From contig JAHDQS010000029.1 in the NCBI GenBank assembly GCA_018433675.1, positions 62,001 through 126,000 of the forward strand: DNA of 64,000 nucleotides, written 5' to 3'. Below, one piece after another: positions 1 through 9,496 of this stretch (the stretch's first letter is position 1; each line of letters opens with the position of its first letter). This DNA comes from Clostridia bacterium. Lineage in GTDB: Bacteria; Bacillota; Peptococcia; DRI-13; SM3-B62. The translations under genes and the position numbers were made by a program. A model generated the notes under the pieces. It was not told where the DNA came from, ran no database searches, and saw only the letters and a program-made list of their open reading frames with translations.

Positions 1-1
1 A

Positions 2-613
2 GATTTAAATATAATTATTAAGGCTGATGTTCAGGGCTCGATTGAAGCAATTAAACAATCTTTGGAGAAACTTTCTAATGAGGAAGTTAGGGTTAATATT
101 ATTCATCAAGGTGTAGGTGCGGTAAGCGAAACGGATGTCATGCTTGCAGATGCTTCAAATGCAATTATTATCGGCTTTAATGTACGTCCCGATACAAACA
201 CCAGGAAAGCCGCAGAGAACCATCAAATCGATATCAAGCTTTACAGGGTTATTTACGACGCAATTGAAGACGTCAAAGCTGCCTTAAGCGGGCTGTTAAA
301 GCCGGAAATACGCGAAGTAATCCAGGGCCGGGCGGAAATAAGGGCTGTCTTCAAGGTGCCTAAGGTGGGCACAGCGGCTGGCTGCTATGTCACAGAGGGT
401 AAGTTCGTGCGAACCTCTCATGTTAGGGTAATAAGAGACGGTATTGTCGCTCACGAAGGTGAAATAGCTTCCCTACGGCGTTTTAAAGACGATGTAAAAG
501 AAGTTGTCAGCGGCTATGAATGCGGAATTGGGCTGGAAAGATATAATGACATACATGAAGGAGATATATTAGAAGCATACACCTTCGAGGAGATTAAGAG
601 GGAATTGTCCTAG
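2..613 (+). CDS. infB: Translation initiation factor IF-2, C-terminal part (cut by window edge)
   Basis: This is the 3' end of infB; the frame is open from base 2 and the 5' part lies outside the window. IF-2 is the GTPase that brings fMet-tRNA to the 30S subunit and promotes subunit joining. The visible part covers the end of domain III ([11 protein letters not shown]) and the C-terminal beta-barrel that binds fMet-tRNA ([17 protein letters not shown], then GCYVTEGK and the ending [17 protein letters not shown]). G-domain motifs are not visible. It is followed 29 bases later by rbfA, the usual infB-rbfA order of Firmicutes. Identification is secure; only the N-terminus is unknown. Confidence 0.97.
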   Translation, partial: DLNIIIKADVQGSIEAIKQSLEKLSNEEVRVNIIHQGVGAVSETDVMLADASNAIIIGFNVRPDTNTRKAAENHQIDIKLYRVIYDAIEDVKAALSGLLKPEIREVIQGRAEIRAVFKVPKVGTAAGCYVTEGKFVRTSHVRVIRDGIVAHEGEIASLRRFKDDVKEVVSGYECGIGLERYNDIHEGDILEAYTFEEIKRELS

Positions 614-642
614 AATATAATCAGACAGGGGTGTGATGCGTT

Positions 643-1014
643 ATGTCAGAACGCAGAACCGCAAAGATTTCTGAGGAAATAAAAAGAGAACTTTCCTCAA
701 TGATTATGAATGAATTAAAAGATCCGAGAGTGAAAGGTTTAGTCAGTATAACCCATGTGGATGTGACTAATGATTTGCGTTTCGCAAAAGTATATGTAAG
801 TGTTTTTGCGGATGAAGAAAGTAGAAATTCTGCTTTGAAAGGATTGAGCAAGGCAAGTGGGTATCTGCGCAGCGAATTGGCCAAGAGACTGCGTTTAAGA
901 TATACACCGGAGTTAATATTTAAGATTGATAATTCTATTGAGTACGGTTCGAAGATCAATAAGATGTTGTCGGAAATCGGCAATGATGTAGGAGATAAGG
1001 ATAAGGATGTCTAA
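643..1014 (+). CDS. rbfA: 30S ribosome-binding factor A
   Basis: RbfA is a small KH-like protein that binds 16S rRNA helix 1 and helps mature the 30S subunit, especially in the cold. The 123-residue length is normal. Family features are the opening [17 protein letters not shown], the segment LKDPRVKGLVSITHVDVTND and the later LRSELAKRLRLRYTPELIFKIDNSIEYG. The ATG follows a purine-rich SD (AGGGGTGTG). The last codons overlap the start of nrnA by 8 bases, so the two are probably translationally coupled in the infB-truB operon. Confidence 0.96.
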   Translation: MSERRTAKISEEIKRELSSMIMNELKDPRVKGLVSITHVDVTNDLRFAKVYVSVFADEESRNSALKGLSKASGYLRSELAKRLRLRYTPELIFKIDNSIEYGSKINKMLSEIGNDVGDKDKDV

Positions 1015-1969
1015 CTGGAAGAATTTTATCTCGGTATTAAAAGATACCGCAAATACAGTGGTACTTGTTCATGAAAAGCCTGACGGAGATTGTCTCGGTT
1101 CAGCATTAGCTCTCTGTCAGGCTCTGGACTATATAAAAATTAAGCCTGTAATGTTGCTGCCGGAGGAATTACCGTCGCTATACAGTTTTTTGCCGGGGCA
1201 GCAATATATTGAATACAGACCTGCAGGCAAGCTTGATGAAGGTCTCACGACGATTGCCGTTGATTGTGCAGAGCCACAGCGCATACCATATGAATTCGGC
1301 AAAAATAGCGTTATTATAAATATTGATCATCATATCAGTAATACAAATTATGGTCATTTAAACATTGTCGACCCTGAAGCAGCCGCAACCTCCGAGCTAC
1401 TCTATCATATGTTTGAAGAGGGTGGTATTAAGATAAACAGGGATATGGCAACATGTATGTACGTGGCATTATCAACGGATACGGGATCCTTTTCTTACAG
1501 CAATACAACATCTGAAACATTGAAAACCGCCGGGGAGCTTTTATCTCTCGGTGTAGATATCGCCCAAGTCAGAAGCAAAATACATGAAAACCGGCCTTTT
1601 AATGAACTTTTATTGGTGAAGCTGGGATTAAATAATATTATAAAACCGCCAAACAAGAAAATTATTGCCGCCTTCTTGTCGTATGAAGATTTGCAAAGTA
1701 ACGATCTGCTTACAGCCGATACAGACGGCCTTATGGGAATGATAAGAGCAACGGAGGGTGTGGAAATTGCCGTGCTTTTCAAGGAGGTTGAACCGGAAAC
1801 GGTAAAAGTCAGCCTGCGCTCAAAATCCTACGCAGACGTAAATGAATTAGCTTGCGGATATGGGGGAGGAGGGCACTCACGGGCTGCCGGCTGCACACTA
1901 AAGGGTAATTTAAATAAGATTGTCGAAGAAGTGTTGGAAAAAGCCGGCGAATATGACGGGAGTGTATAG
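1007..1969 (+). CDS. nrnA: DHH-family nanoRNase / pAp phosphatase
   Basis: NrnA-type enzymes degrade 2-5 nt RNAs and dephosphorylate pAp in the cytoplasm; Firmicutes use them in place of oligoribonuclease Orn. The 320 residues carry the DHH metal motifs in order: HEKPDGDCLGSA near residue 22, the VDCAEP aspartate near 87, and NIDHHISN near 106, followed by a DHHA1 domain ending in the GGGGHSRAAG substrate loop near 290. All metal ligands look intact. The position between rbfA and truB is the conserved Firmicutes arrangement. Confidence 0.93.
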   Translation: MSNWKNFISVLKDTANTVVLVHEKPDGDCLGSALALCQALDYIKIKPVMLLPEELPSLYSFLPGQQYIEYRPAGKLDEGLTTIAVDCAEPQRIPYEFGKNSVIINIDHHISNTNYGHLNIVDPEAAATSELLYHMFEEGGIKINRDMATCMYVALSTDTGSFSYSNTTSETLKTAGELLSLGVDIAQVRSKIHENRPFNELLLVKLGLNNIIKPPNKKIIAAFLSYEDLQSNDLLTADTDGLMGMIRATEGVEIAVLFKEVEPETVKVSLRSKSYADVNELACGYGGGGHSRAAGCTLKGNLNKIVEEVLEKAGEYDGSV

Positions 1970-1975
1970 CACTAC

Positions 1976-2875
1976 ATGGACGGCCTTATTAATGTTCTGA
2001 AACCTCCGGGGATGACCTCCCATGATGTGGTTTCTTTTTTAAGAAAAACTTTCAAACAAAAAAAAATCGGGCATGCAGGGACTCTTGACCCACAAGCTGC
2101 CGGTGTATTATTGGTTTGTATGGGTCAGGCCACACGATTGTTGGAATACATGAGCGTTTATGACAAAGAGTATGTATGTCGTCTTACCCTGGGTATTACG
2201 ACAACCACTCAGGATGCTTGGGGTGAAGTGCTTCATCAGCGAAATGCCGAGAAAATCACGCTGGAGGATGTGCAGCAGTCAATTGATGCTCTTACGGGTG
2301 ATATAGTGCAGACCGTACCCGTTTATTCCGCAGTAAAGGTTAATGGGATACCTCTTTACAAAAGGGCCCGCAGGGGTGAAGATGTTCAACCTGTCACGAG
2401 AAAAGTTACAATTCATGAAATTAAATTGCTGAAATTTATTCCGCCTGTTGTGGTATTAAGTGTTAGATGTTCAAAAGGAACGTACATCAGGACATTATGC
2501 CATGATATGGGGGAAATGCTTGGTACCGGGGCACATATGTCGTTTCTGCTGCGAAAAAAGGTTGGGGCGTATGATATTGACAAAAGCTACACTCTGGAAG
2601 AAATTACCCAGAGAAAAGAGAAGGTATTGCTTCCTGTTGTGGATTGTATTCGGGGAATGAATAAAATTGTTTTGGGCGGCAATGCACTGCATGCTTTGAA
2701 AAACGGTCGGACAGTTTTTCTGTCTTTGGAGGAATTGAGAAAAACGGTCTACGATAAATATGGCGAGATGGCAGTATTGGATTCAGATGGAGATCTTCAG
2801 GCTATTGCCGATTTCTGGCGTGAAAGTGACGGCAAACATTTTTTAAAGCCAAAAAAAGTTTTTAATTTGGAGTGA
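1976..2875 (+). CDS. truB: tRNA pseudouridine(55) synthase
   Basis: TruB converts U55 in the T-loop of all elongator tRNAs to pseudouridine. The catalytic motif GHAGTLDPQAAGVL is present with the nucleophilic Asp at residue 38, followed by the YDKEYVCRLTLG strand and the SVRCSKGTYIRTL motif near 162. The C-terminal third (about 215-299) is a small PUA-like tail. At 299 residues the length is typical. It starts 6 bases after nrnA and ends just before ribF, continuing the operon. Confidence 0.95.
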   Translation: MDGLINVLKPPGMTSHDVVSFLRKTFKQKKIGHAGTLDPQAAGVLLVCMGQATRLLEYMSVYDKEYVCRLTLGITTTTQDAWGEVLHQRNAEKITLEDVQQSIDALTGDIVQTVPVYSAVKVNGIPLYKRARRGEDVQPVTRKVTIHEIKLLKFIPPVVVLSVRCSKGTYIRTLCHDMGEMLGTGAHMSFLLRKKVGAYDIDKSYTLEEITQRKEKVLLPVVDCIRGMNKIVLGGNALHALKNGRTVFLSLEELRKTVYDKYGEMAVLDSDGDLQAIADFWRESDGKHFLKPKKVFNLE

Positions 2876-2878
2876 GAT

Positions 2879-3871
2879 ATGCGTCTATTAAAATCTATTG
2901 AAGATATACGGAAATTGGATAAAACGATCGCGGTTGCTTTAGGTAATTTTGACGGTGTTCACAAAGGACATCAGGCCTTATTGCGTCAATGCGTAAATGA
3001 AAGCCAAGATAATTCTTGGACTTCCGGCGTTTTGACCTTGCATCCTCATCCTGCACAAGTTATAAATAAGCATAATAATATGATGTTTATAAATACCCCT
3101 GAGCAGAAGAGATATCTTATAGAAAAACTGGGGATTGATTACTATATGCAACTAAGCTTTACAGAAGAAATGTCCTTTCTTGAACCTCAAGAATTTATTA
3201 AGAACTACCTTTGCGAATTGATTTCTGTAAAGAAGGTCTACGTTGGCTATAATTATACATTTGGCAAAGACGGAAAAGGAAATTCTGAGCTTTTACAACA
3301 GGCAGGAAATAAGTACGGCTTTGACGTTTTCGTTATGCCGCCCTACAGTGTTAACAATACTGTGGTGAGCAGTTCGCTTATCAGAAAAATGTATCTTGCC
3401 GGCAAGATATCCACAGCAGCTGAACTTTTAGGTTATTGGCCGTATGTTGAAGGGCTAGTTGCACCGGGGTATCGCCGAGGTCGTGAAATCGGTTATCCGA
3501 CAGCAAATATTACAGTAGCAGAAAATACCCTTTTGCCTGCGCTGGGGGTTTATGCGGGTATACTTGTTATAACGGATGAGAAAAGGAAAGAAGAGGGTAC
3601 AAGGTTCCCTGCCGTGGTCAACATCGGCAAGAAGCCAACCTTTGGCGGAGATGAGATTACAATCGAAGCCCATGTGCTGGATTATACGGGAGACCTATAT
3701 AAAAAGAGAGTTAGGCTTCATATCATAAGTTATCTTAGAAAAGAAAATGTTTTTAAAAACCCGATAGAACTATCGTTGCAGATTGCCAAAGACGTCGAGA
3801 AGGCAAGGAATGTGATAATCGATACACTCGGCAAAACAACGACTTGCATATCTGTAGCCGATACCTTATAA
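2879..3871 (+). CDS. ribF: Bifunctional riboflavin kinase / FMN adenylyltransferase
   Basis: RibF makes FMN and then FAD. The N-terminal nucleotidyltransferase domain shows GNFDGVHKGHQALL (about 21-34), and the loop VVSSSLIRKMYLAG precedes the C-terminal kinase domain with GYRRGREIGYPTANI near 197. The 330-residue length is slightly longer than usual because of extra C-terminal residues. The end of this gene appears to contain a promoter for rpsO: its last codons overlap a perfect TATAAT. The gene closes the infB-rbfA-nrnA-truB-ribF run. Confidence 0.95.
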   Translation: MRLLKSIEDIRKLDKTIAVALGNFDGVHKGHQALLRQCVNESQDNSWTSGVLTLHPHPAQVINKHNNMMFINTPEQKRYLIEKLGIDYYMQLSFTEEMSFLEPQEFIKNYLCELISVKKVYVGYNYTFGKDGKGNSELLQQAGNKYGFDVFVMPPYSVNNTVVSSSLIRKMYLAGKISTAAELLGYWPYVEGLVAPGYRRGREIGYPTANITVAENTLLPALGVYAGILVITDEKRKEEGTRFPAVVNIGKKPTFGGDEITIEAHVLDYTGDLYKKRVRLHIISYLRKENVFKNPIELSLQIAKDVEKARNVIIDTLGKTTTCISVADTL

Positions 3872-3872
3872 T
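3844..3872 (+). promoter_or_regulatory. Promoter for rpsO inside the end of ribF
   Basis: TTGCAT (3844-3849), a 17-base spacer and a perfect TATAAT (3867-3872) overlap the ribF stop codon. The -35 matches the consensus only in its first three bases. Position just before the structured rpsO leader makes an independent rpsO transcript plausible. Confidence 0.5.
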
Positions 3873-3876
3873 TGGA

Positions 3877-3945
3877 ACTGCTGAGTTAGCGTATTCTAGG
3901 CCGGACGAGTCACCGACGTCCTGACTTGGTTTATGCCGAATATAT
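3877..3945 (+). promoter_or_regulatory. Structured rpsO leader, possible S15 autoregulatory element
   Basis: The leader can fold into a GGACG/CGTCC hairpin (3903-3907 with 3917-3921), flanked by AGGCC/GGTTT and GCGTA/TATGC pairings that include G-U pairs. This nested stem just upstream of the SD resembles the kind of element S15 binds to repress its own translation in other bacteria. The fold was worked out by hand and the S15 assignment is inferred from position. Confidence 0.45.
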
Positions 3946-3962
3946 AAGGAGGTGAATGTATA

Positions 3963-4232
3963 GTGTCTCTCGAAAAGGACAGGAAGAATGAAATAATCGG
4001 CAAATATCGTCTCCATGATAGCGATACGGGTTCCCCTGAGGTACAGGTAGCGATATTGACCGAAAGGATCAACTATCTGACAGAACACCTTAAGATCCAC
4101 AAGAAGGATCATCACTCGCGTCGTGGATTATTGAAGATGGTCGGACAGAGAAGACACCTTCTGAACTACTTAAAGTCGAAAGATATTAAGAGATATCAGA
4201 ATGTGATAAAAAGTCTTGGTATCAGGAGATAG
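3963..4232 (+). CDS. rpsO: 30S ribosomal protein S15
   Basis: S15 is a primary 16S rRNA-binding protein of the platform. The 89 residues carry the family signature: [15 protein letters not shown] near 22, [25 protein letters not shown] near 46, and the ending [12 protein letters not shown]. The start is GTG at 3963, set by the near-perfect SD AAGGAGGTGA seven bases upstream. A strong terminator follows directly. Its place between ribF and pnp is conserved from Bacillus to clostridia. Confidence 0.97.
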   Translation: MSLEKDRKNEIIGKYRLHDSDTGSPEVQVAILTERINYLTEHLKIHKKDHHSRRGLLKMVGQRRHLLNYLKSKDIKRYQNVIKSLGIRR

Positions 4233-4256
4233 GGCGTTTTTAACGCCCTCTTTCTT
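4231..4256 (+). terminator. Intrinsic terminator after rpsO
   Basis: AGGGCGTT and AACGCCCT form an 8-bp stem with a 3-base loop, followed by CTCTTTCTT. Some read-through into pnp is possible because the U-tract is interrupted. Confidence 0.8.
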
Positions 4257-4359
4257 ATGCTTAGTATTTTCATTACGGCATGAAGGATATAATAAATATT
4301 GTGTAGAATAAAGTTAGGTTAAGAAAAGAACTTAATGATTAGGAGGTTTATCAAGGTAT

Positions 4360-6492
4360 ATGGACTACATACAAAAAATACTTACTAGAAGTATTGTTAT
4401 TGCCGGAAAGGAATTAACACTGGAAACAGGAAGGATGGCTAAGCAGGCAGGTGGAGCGGTTTTCGTCAGATATGGCGATACGTGTCTTATGGCTACTGCC
4501 ACCTCTTCGGCGGGACCACGGGAAGGGATAGACTTTTTCCCTTTAACAGTCGACTACGAAGAAAGACTCTATTCGGTTGGCAAGATCCCGGGAGGTTTCA
4601 TAAAAAGGGAGGGAAGGCCAAGTGAAAAGGCGATTCTTTCGGCAAGATTAATCGACCGCCCGATTAGGCCCTTATTCCCCAAAGGTTATAGAAACGATGT
4701 ACATGTGGTGTCGACAATAATGTCGGTAGATCAGGATTCGCGTCCGGATATAACTGCTATTATAGGAGTTTCGGCTGCTCTGCATATTTCGGATATACCT
4801 TTTAAGGCGCCTATTGCCGCCGTAGAGGTAGGATATGTTGATGGGGAGTATGTCATCAATCCTAATATTGAACAAAGTGAAAAATCTCTTCTCAGTCTTA
4901 TCGTAGCAGGTACGAAAGATGCAGTTATGATGGTTGAAGCCGGAGCATCGGAGGTCTCCGAAGAAATTATTCTGGAAGCGATTATGACCGGACATGAACA
5001 AATCAAAGAAATTGTAGCTTTGATTGAGGATTTTAGAACAGAATCACTTAAAATGGAACTTGCGAAAGAAAAAAGAATTCTCCAACTCCATGCTATTGAT
5101 GAACAACTCGAAAAGAACGTGCGGGAATACGCAGAAGGCTTGCTGCTTGAAGCTGTCACTGTCAGAGAGAAACTGGCGAGAGAAGAAAAAATTGACGCCG
5201 TTAAAAGCGAAGCATTGGAAAAATATGCTGAAATCTATCCTGAACAGCTTGATGAGGTCAAAAGTGTTCTGGATGCAATCGTGAAGGAACATGTCCGTAA
5301 GCTGATAACGATAGACAAAATTAGACCAGACGGTAGAAAGACCGATGAAATCAGAACTATAACATGTGAAGTAGGGGTTCTTCCGCGAACTCACGGCAGC
5401 GGTCTGTTCACCAGAGGGCAAACCCAGGTTATGAACGTATTGACATTAGGAGCTGTCGGAGATGAACAAATTCTTGACGGCTTGGGAGTAGAAGAAACAA
5501 AACGTTATATGCATCACTACAATTTTCCTCCCTACAGTGTCGGTGAAACCAGACCAATGCGCGGACCAGGCAGAAGAGAAATCGGGCATGGAGCGCTGGC
5601 TGAAAGAGCCCTGGAACCGATGATTCCTAATGAAGTGGAGTTCCCATATACAATCAGGCTTGTATCTGAGGTCTTAGAATCAAACGGTTCAACATCGATG
5701 GCTAGCGTTTGCGGCAGTACATTGTCTCTGATGGATGCGGGTGTTCCGATCAAAGCACCTGTCGCTGGTATAGCTATGGGATTGGTAAAAGACGATGATA
5801 ACTATACCATCTTGTCAGATATTCAAGGTATGGAAGACGCCCTTGGTGATATGGACTTTAAGGTTGCGGGAACTAAAGATGGTGTTACGGCCATCCAGAT
5901 GGACATAAAAATTGCGGGGATTAGTAGGGATATTCTTAAGGATGCCCTTGAGCAGGCAAGAAACGGTCGCTTGTTTATATTAGGAAAAATGCTGGCGGCA
6001 ATTGATAAGCCAAGGGCGGAATTATCACCCTACGCTCCCAGAATAATCACGACGGTTATTGATTCTGATAAGATACGTGATGTAATTGGTCCAGGTGGTA
6101 AAACAATCAAAAAAATTATAGAGGACACCGGTGTCAAAATCGACATCGAGGACGACGGACGTGTTTTCATTGCCGCGGTAGACGGCGAAGCAGGACAGAA
6201 AGCGCTAAGGATCATCGAGGATCTGGTGAAAGATGTGGAAGTCGGTGTAACCTATGTAGGTAAGGTAACCAGAATCATGAATTTCGGAGCCTTTGTGGAA
6301 ATACTTCCCGGTAAAGAAGGACTTGTACACATCTCCCAATTGGCGGAGGAGAGAGTCGGTAAGGTTGAGGATGTTGTCGCGGTCGGTGATGAAATAATTG
6401 TGAAACTCACCGAGATTGACAGACAGGGCAGAATAAACCTGTCGCGCAAGGAAGCCTTGCGGGAACAAAAGAATAGCAATGACACGAAATAA
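4360..6492 (+). CDS. pnp: Polyribonucleotide nucleotidyltransferase (PNPase)
   Basis: PNPase is a trimeric phosphorolytic 3'-5' exoribonuclease. The 710 residues show the full layout: first RNase PH domain ([18 protein letters not shown] near 30), an all-helical linker around 230-310, second RNase PH domain ([12 protein letters not shown] near 322; [10 protein letters not shown] near 349), a KH domain ([13 protein letters not shown] near 573) and an S1 domain ([16 protein letters not shown] near 632). The start ATG lies 13 bases from an AGGAGG but has a nearer AAGG. A TATAAT at 4288-4293 may give it its own promoter, although the -35 is poor. Confidence 0.97.
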   Translation: MDYIQKILTRSIVIAGKELTLETGRMAKQAGGAVFVRYGDTCLMATATSSAGPREGIDFFPLTVDYEERLYSVGKIPGGFIKREGRPSEKAILSARLIDRPIRPLFPKGYRNDVHVVSTIMSVDQDSRPDITAIIGVSAALHISDIPFKAPIAAVEVGYVDGEYVINPNIEQSEKSLLSLIVAGTKDAVMMVEAGASEVSEEIILEAIMTGHEQIKEIVALIEDFRTESLKMELAKEKRILQLHAIDEQLEKNVREYAEGLLLEAVTVREKLAREEKIDAVKSEALEKYAEIYPEQLDEVKSVLDAIVKEHVRKLITIDKIRPDGRKTDEIRTITCEVGVLPRTHGSGLFTRGQTQVMNVLTLGAVGDEQILDGLGVEETKRYMHHYNFPPYSVGETRPMRGPGRREIGHGALAERALEPMIPNEVEFPYTIRLVSEVLESNGSTSMASVCGSTLSLMDAGVPIKAPVAGIAMGLVKDDDNYTILSDIQGMEDALGDMDFKVAGTKDGVTAIQMDIKIAGISRDILKDALEQARNGRLFILGKMLAAIDKPRAELSPYAPRIITTVIDSDKIRDVIGPGGKTIKKIIEDTGVKIDIEDDGRVFIAAVDGEAGQKALRIIEDLVKDVEVGVTYVGKVTRIMNFGAFVEILPGKEGLVHISQLAEERVGKVEDVVAVGDEIIVKLTEIDRQGRINLSRKEALREQKNSNDTK

Positions 6493-6521
6493 AGCGGTTA
6501 AAATCGCTTTATTTTTCTTTT
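6489..6521 (+). terminator. Intrinsic terminator after pnp
   Basis: ATAAAGCG (6489-6496) pairs with CGCTTTAT (6505-6512) around an 8-base loop, followed by TTTTTCTTTTT. The stem includes the pnp stop codon. Confidence 0.85.
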
Positions 6522-6603
6522 TAGCTAAATCCTCGGCAGATAGAATTGTTCCGGTGAAAGCGCATATATATTAATTAATTCTTATCTGTTCCGGGGTGAA
6601 AAA

Positions 6604-7311
6604 ATGAAAGTATATTTCATCAGTAAAGAAAAGGTTTTATATTATCTCGTGCCACTGTTATTGCTTGTCTTTTTTCTTATTTTGTTATTAAGGTATTGCC
6701 ATAATGTGAATGAGGTTCCGGTGATAAACCCAATTTACATCGGCAACACACAAGAAAAGGCTGTTGCTTTGATGATCAATGTCGACTGGGGAGAAGATAT
6801 TATACCGGACATGCTCCAGATCCTTTCCGAGAATGACGTTAAAGCCACTTTTTTTGTTACCGGCAGGTTTGCGAAAAAATTTCCGGATGTAGTATTAAAC
6901 ATCTTTGAACAGGGGCACGAAATAGGTAATCACGGTTATTCCCATCCTCATCCTGATAAAATTACCATAGAAAAAAATCGTGAAGAAATATTGAGAACCG
7001 AGGAGGCACTTAAAGAAATAGGAATCGAATGTAATAAGGTATTTGCCCCCCCCTATGGGGAACATCAGGACCATGTGATCAAAGCGGCGGAAGAGTTAGG
7101 TTACAAAACTATTATGTGGACTCTGGATACTGTTGATTGGCAGGAACCGGCACCGGAAAAGATAATAGAAAAGGTTATTTCTAAGTTAGACAGCGGCTTT
7201 TTGATACTGATGCATCCCAAAGAATGTACACTCCAATCCTTGCCTGTAATGATAAAAAGAATTAAAAATGAAAATTACCTTTTTAAAACGGTTTCTGAAA
7301 TCATTAGTTAA
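6604..7311 (+). CDS. YlxY-like membrane-anchored polysaccharide deacetylase
   Basis: A 235-residue protein with one N-terminal membrane anchor (about residues 12-29) and an extracytoplasmic NodB/CE4 domain. CE4 enzymes remove acetyl groups from peptidoglycan or other glycans. Motif 1 is altered: the usual TFDDG reads NVDWGED, as in YlxY-type proteins, so the metal-binding aspartate pair is not standard. Motif 2 survives as HEIGNHGYSHPHP, and APPYGEH and LMHP fill later motif positions. Placement after pnp and before an M16 peptidase matches B. subtilis ylxY. Catalytic activity is uncertain. Confidence 0.85.
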   Translation: MKVYFISKEKVLYYLVPLLLLVFFLILLLRYCHNVNEVPVINPIYIGNTQEKAVALMINVDWGEDIIPDMLQILSENDVKATFFVTGRFAKKFPDVVLNIFEQGHEIGNHGYSHPHPDKITIEKNREEILRTEEALKEIGIECNKVFAPPYGEHQDHVIKAAEELGYKTIMWTLDTVDWQEPAPEKIIEKVISKLDSGFLILMHPKECTLQSLPVMIKRIKNENYLFKTVSEIIS

Positions 7312-7352
7312 TTTTCTTAAAAAAAGCCATAATATATAAAAGGTGATCGTAC

Positions 7353-8180
7353 ATGACTTTGCGTAAAAAAATATTTTACTGTCTCTTGATTTCTTATTTA
7401 GCAATTTCTGTTCTGCCGTTTACCGCAACAGCAGAAATATCCATATCTGCTCGTTCTGCAGTACTGATAGAATGCGAAAGCGGAAGGGTACTTTTTACCA
7501 AGAATGCAAGTGAAATACTGCCGCCGGCAAGTACGACTAAGATATTAACAGCTCTACTGGGGGCAGAATCAGAGAAACTTGAACAGGTATTTAGGATTAG
7601 TAAAAATGCTGCCTCTGTAGGGGAAGCCTCTATCCACCTTCATGAAGGGGATGAGATGTCTCTTTTAAACATTCTGCATGGGGCATTGATTAGATCCGGT
7701 AACGATGCGGCCGTAGCTATTGCCGAAGCTGTAGCTCCCAGCGAAGAGGAATTCATCGGCATGATGAATCTCAAGGCCAAAACAATCGGAGCATACGATA
7801 CACAATTCTGTAATACCAATGGATTACCTAATGATTATCACTTAACTACCGCTTATGACTTAGCCCTTATAGCCCGTTGCGCATTAAGAAATGAAACCAT
7901 TGCGGACATTATCAAAAAAAGATATTATCGATTGACGTGGGAGACACCGAAACGTGTACAGCAAATAAAGAACACCAACATCTTGTTGTGGACTTATCCT
8001 TATACCACCGGTATAAAAACCGGTACTACATTTAAAGCCGGTAAATGTCTTGTTTCTTCCGCGAAAAAGCAAGAAATAGAAATGATAGCGGTTGTATTAA
8101 ATGCGTACGACAGGTATAATGATGCGAGAAGTCTATTAGAATATGGCTATAATTTAATGGAGGGGACTTATGCACAATAA
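7353..8180 (+). CDS. D-alanyl-D-alanine carboxypeptidase (DacF-like, short form)
   Basis: A serine DD-carboxypeptidase of the S11/PBP5 family that trims the terminal D-Ala of peptidoglycan stem peptides. A signal peptide spans about residues 1-27. The three active-site motifs are intact: STTK at 60-63, SGN at 115-117 and KTG at 222-224. At 275 residues it ends soon after the catalytic domain and lacks the C-terminal beta-rich domain and amphipathic anchor of full-length DacF/DacA, so membrane attachment would have to be different. It overlaps the M16 peptidase gene by 11 bases. Confidence 0.9.
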   Translation: MTLRKKIFYCLLISYLAISVLPFTATAEISISARSAVLIECESGRVLFTKNASEILPPASTTKILTALLGAESEKLEQVFRISKNAASVGEASIHLHEGDEMSLLNILHGALIRSGNDAAVAIAEAVAPSEEEFIGMMNLKAKTIGAYDTQFCNTNGLPNDYHLTTAYDLALIARCALRNETIADIIKKRYYRLTWETPKRVQQIKNTNILLWTYPYTTGIKTGTTFKAGKCLVSSAKKQEIEMIAVVLNAYDRYNDARSLLEYGYNLMEGTYAQ

Positions 8181-9450
8181 TATTGCCAAAATACGTCTTA
8201 ACAATGGTATCAGGATTGTAACGGAAGAAATACCGGCTGTTCGCTCTGTGGCCATAGGAATATGGGTTGGAGCCGGCTCACGCCATGAATGCGAAAAGAA
8301 TAAGGGGATTACTCATTTTATAGAGCATTTATTATTTAAAGGAACGTCGAACCGCTCTGCCTCAGATATTGCCGAATCACTTGAATCTGTCGGTGGACAG
8401 CTTAATGCCTTTACGTCAAAAGAAATTACATGCTACTATGCCAAAGTGCTGGACGAGCATTTTGATTTGGCGGTAGATGTCTTGTCTGATATGTTCTTTA
8501 ACTCTTTGTTTGCTGAAAAGGCGATCAATAAAGAACGGGGAGTTGTAGAAGAGGAAATAAAAATGTATGAAGATACGCCTGATGAGTTAATTCACGATGT
8601 TTTTGTGCAGACTGTTTGGCCCAACCATCCACTGGGCAGGCCGATCCTTGGTACAGTCGAATCTCTCAGTAAAATAACACGAGAGGACATTATTACTTAT
8701 ATACGTGATAATTACATACCTGAACGTATTGTCATAGCCGTAGCAGGTAATATCAAACATACGGATGTACAGGATAAACTTCGCCCGCTTTTTGAAGGAA
8801 TGAAGAATGAAGCGGGAACAGCTATTGATATATCAACGCCGCATCATACAAAACCAAACGTATCAAATCTATACAGAGAAACAGGACAGGTCCAGATTTG
8901 TCTCGGCACAAAAGGCCTAAGCCAAATCGATGAAAGGATATACAGCATTTATATTCTTAACAGTATTCTGGGGGGAGGCTCATCTTCGCGTCTGGTACAA
9001 TCGATTAGAGAAGAACGTGGATTGGCCTACTCGGTTTATTCATATCATGCTGCTTTTCACGATACCGGTCTTTTTACTTTCTATGCCGGGACAAGTCCAA
9101 CAAAGTATGATGAAGTTATAGACTTAATTATAAGGGAAACCTCGAGTATAGTTAAGGACGGTATTAACTCAAGAGAACTTGAAAGAACAAAGGAACACCT
9201 TAAGGGCAATCTTTATTTAGGCTTAGAAAGTGTCGGCAGCAGAATGACAAGACTTGGCAGGACAGAACTGTCCATGGGCAAAACATTAACGGCAGACCAA
9301 GTAGTGGAAAAACTATCTGCCGTGACACGAGAAGATGTCCAAGAGATTGCCAAGGAGCTGTTTGCAGAAGGCGATTTTAATTTGAGCACTATTGGTCCCT
9401 TAAAAGAGCAAGTTAATATTGAATCTTATCTGAAACAGTTGTTGTCATAG
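8170..9450 (+). CDS. M16 family zinc peptidase (MlpA/YmxG-like)
   Basis: A 426-residue insulinase/processing-peptidase-like protein. The inverted zinc motif HFIEH (residues 49-53) is intact, and the downstream KERGVVEEEIKMYED supplies the glutamate ligand. The second half is the usual inactive M16 repeat, with GGGSSSRLVQSIREERGLAYSVYSY near 270 as the conserved region. The gene sits between ylxY-like and ymxH-like genes as in B. subtilis, where the homologue affects sporulation-protease regulation. Its substrate here is unknown. Confidence 0.93.
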   Translation: MHNNIAKIRLNNGIRIVTEEIPAVRSVAIGIWVGAGSRHECEKNKGITHFIEHLLFKGTSNRSASDIAESLESVGGQLNAFTSKEITCYYAKVLDEHFDLAVDVLSDMFFNSLFAEKAINKERGVVEEEIKMYEDTPDELIHDVFVQTVWPNHPLGRPILGTVESLSKITREDIITYIRDNYIPERIVIAVAGNIKHTDVQDKLRPLFEGMKNEAGTAIDISTPHHTKPNVSNLYRETGQVQICLGTKGLSQIDERIYSIYILNSILGGGSSSRLVQSIREERGLAYSVYSYHAAFHDTGLFTFYAGTSPTKYDEVIDLIIRETSSIVKDGINSRELERTKEHLKGNLYLGLESVGSRMTRLGRTELSMGKTLTADQVVEKLSAVTREDVQEIAKELFAEGDFNLSTIGPLKEQVNIESYLKQLLS

Positions 9451-9451
9451 A

Positions 9452-9496
9452 GAACCTCCTTCCCGCATAAAAATATTGTGGGGAGGAGGTTTTTTT
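9452..9496 (+). terminator. Strong terminator overlapping the SD of the next gene
   Basis: AACCTCCTTCCC (9453-9464) pairs with GGGGAGGAGGTT (9480-9491) and runs into a T-tract to 9496. The right arm contains the GGAGGAGG that is also the SD for the ATG at 9497, so the hairpin both terminates and hides a ribosome binding site. Confidence 0.85.

Noticed and set aside
3753-4115. Minus-strand frame across ribF and rpsO
   Set aside because: It crosses the rpsO promoter and leader and two conserved genes; no SD.
6560-6600. CATATATAT upstream of the YlxY-like gene as a sigma-E or sigma-K -10
   Set aside because: The bases after CATA do not fit the consensus and no -35 lies at the right distance.
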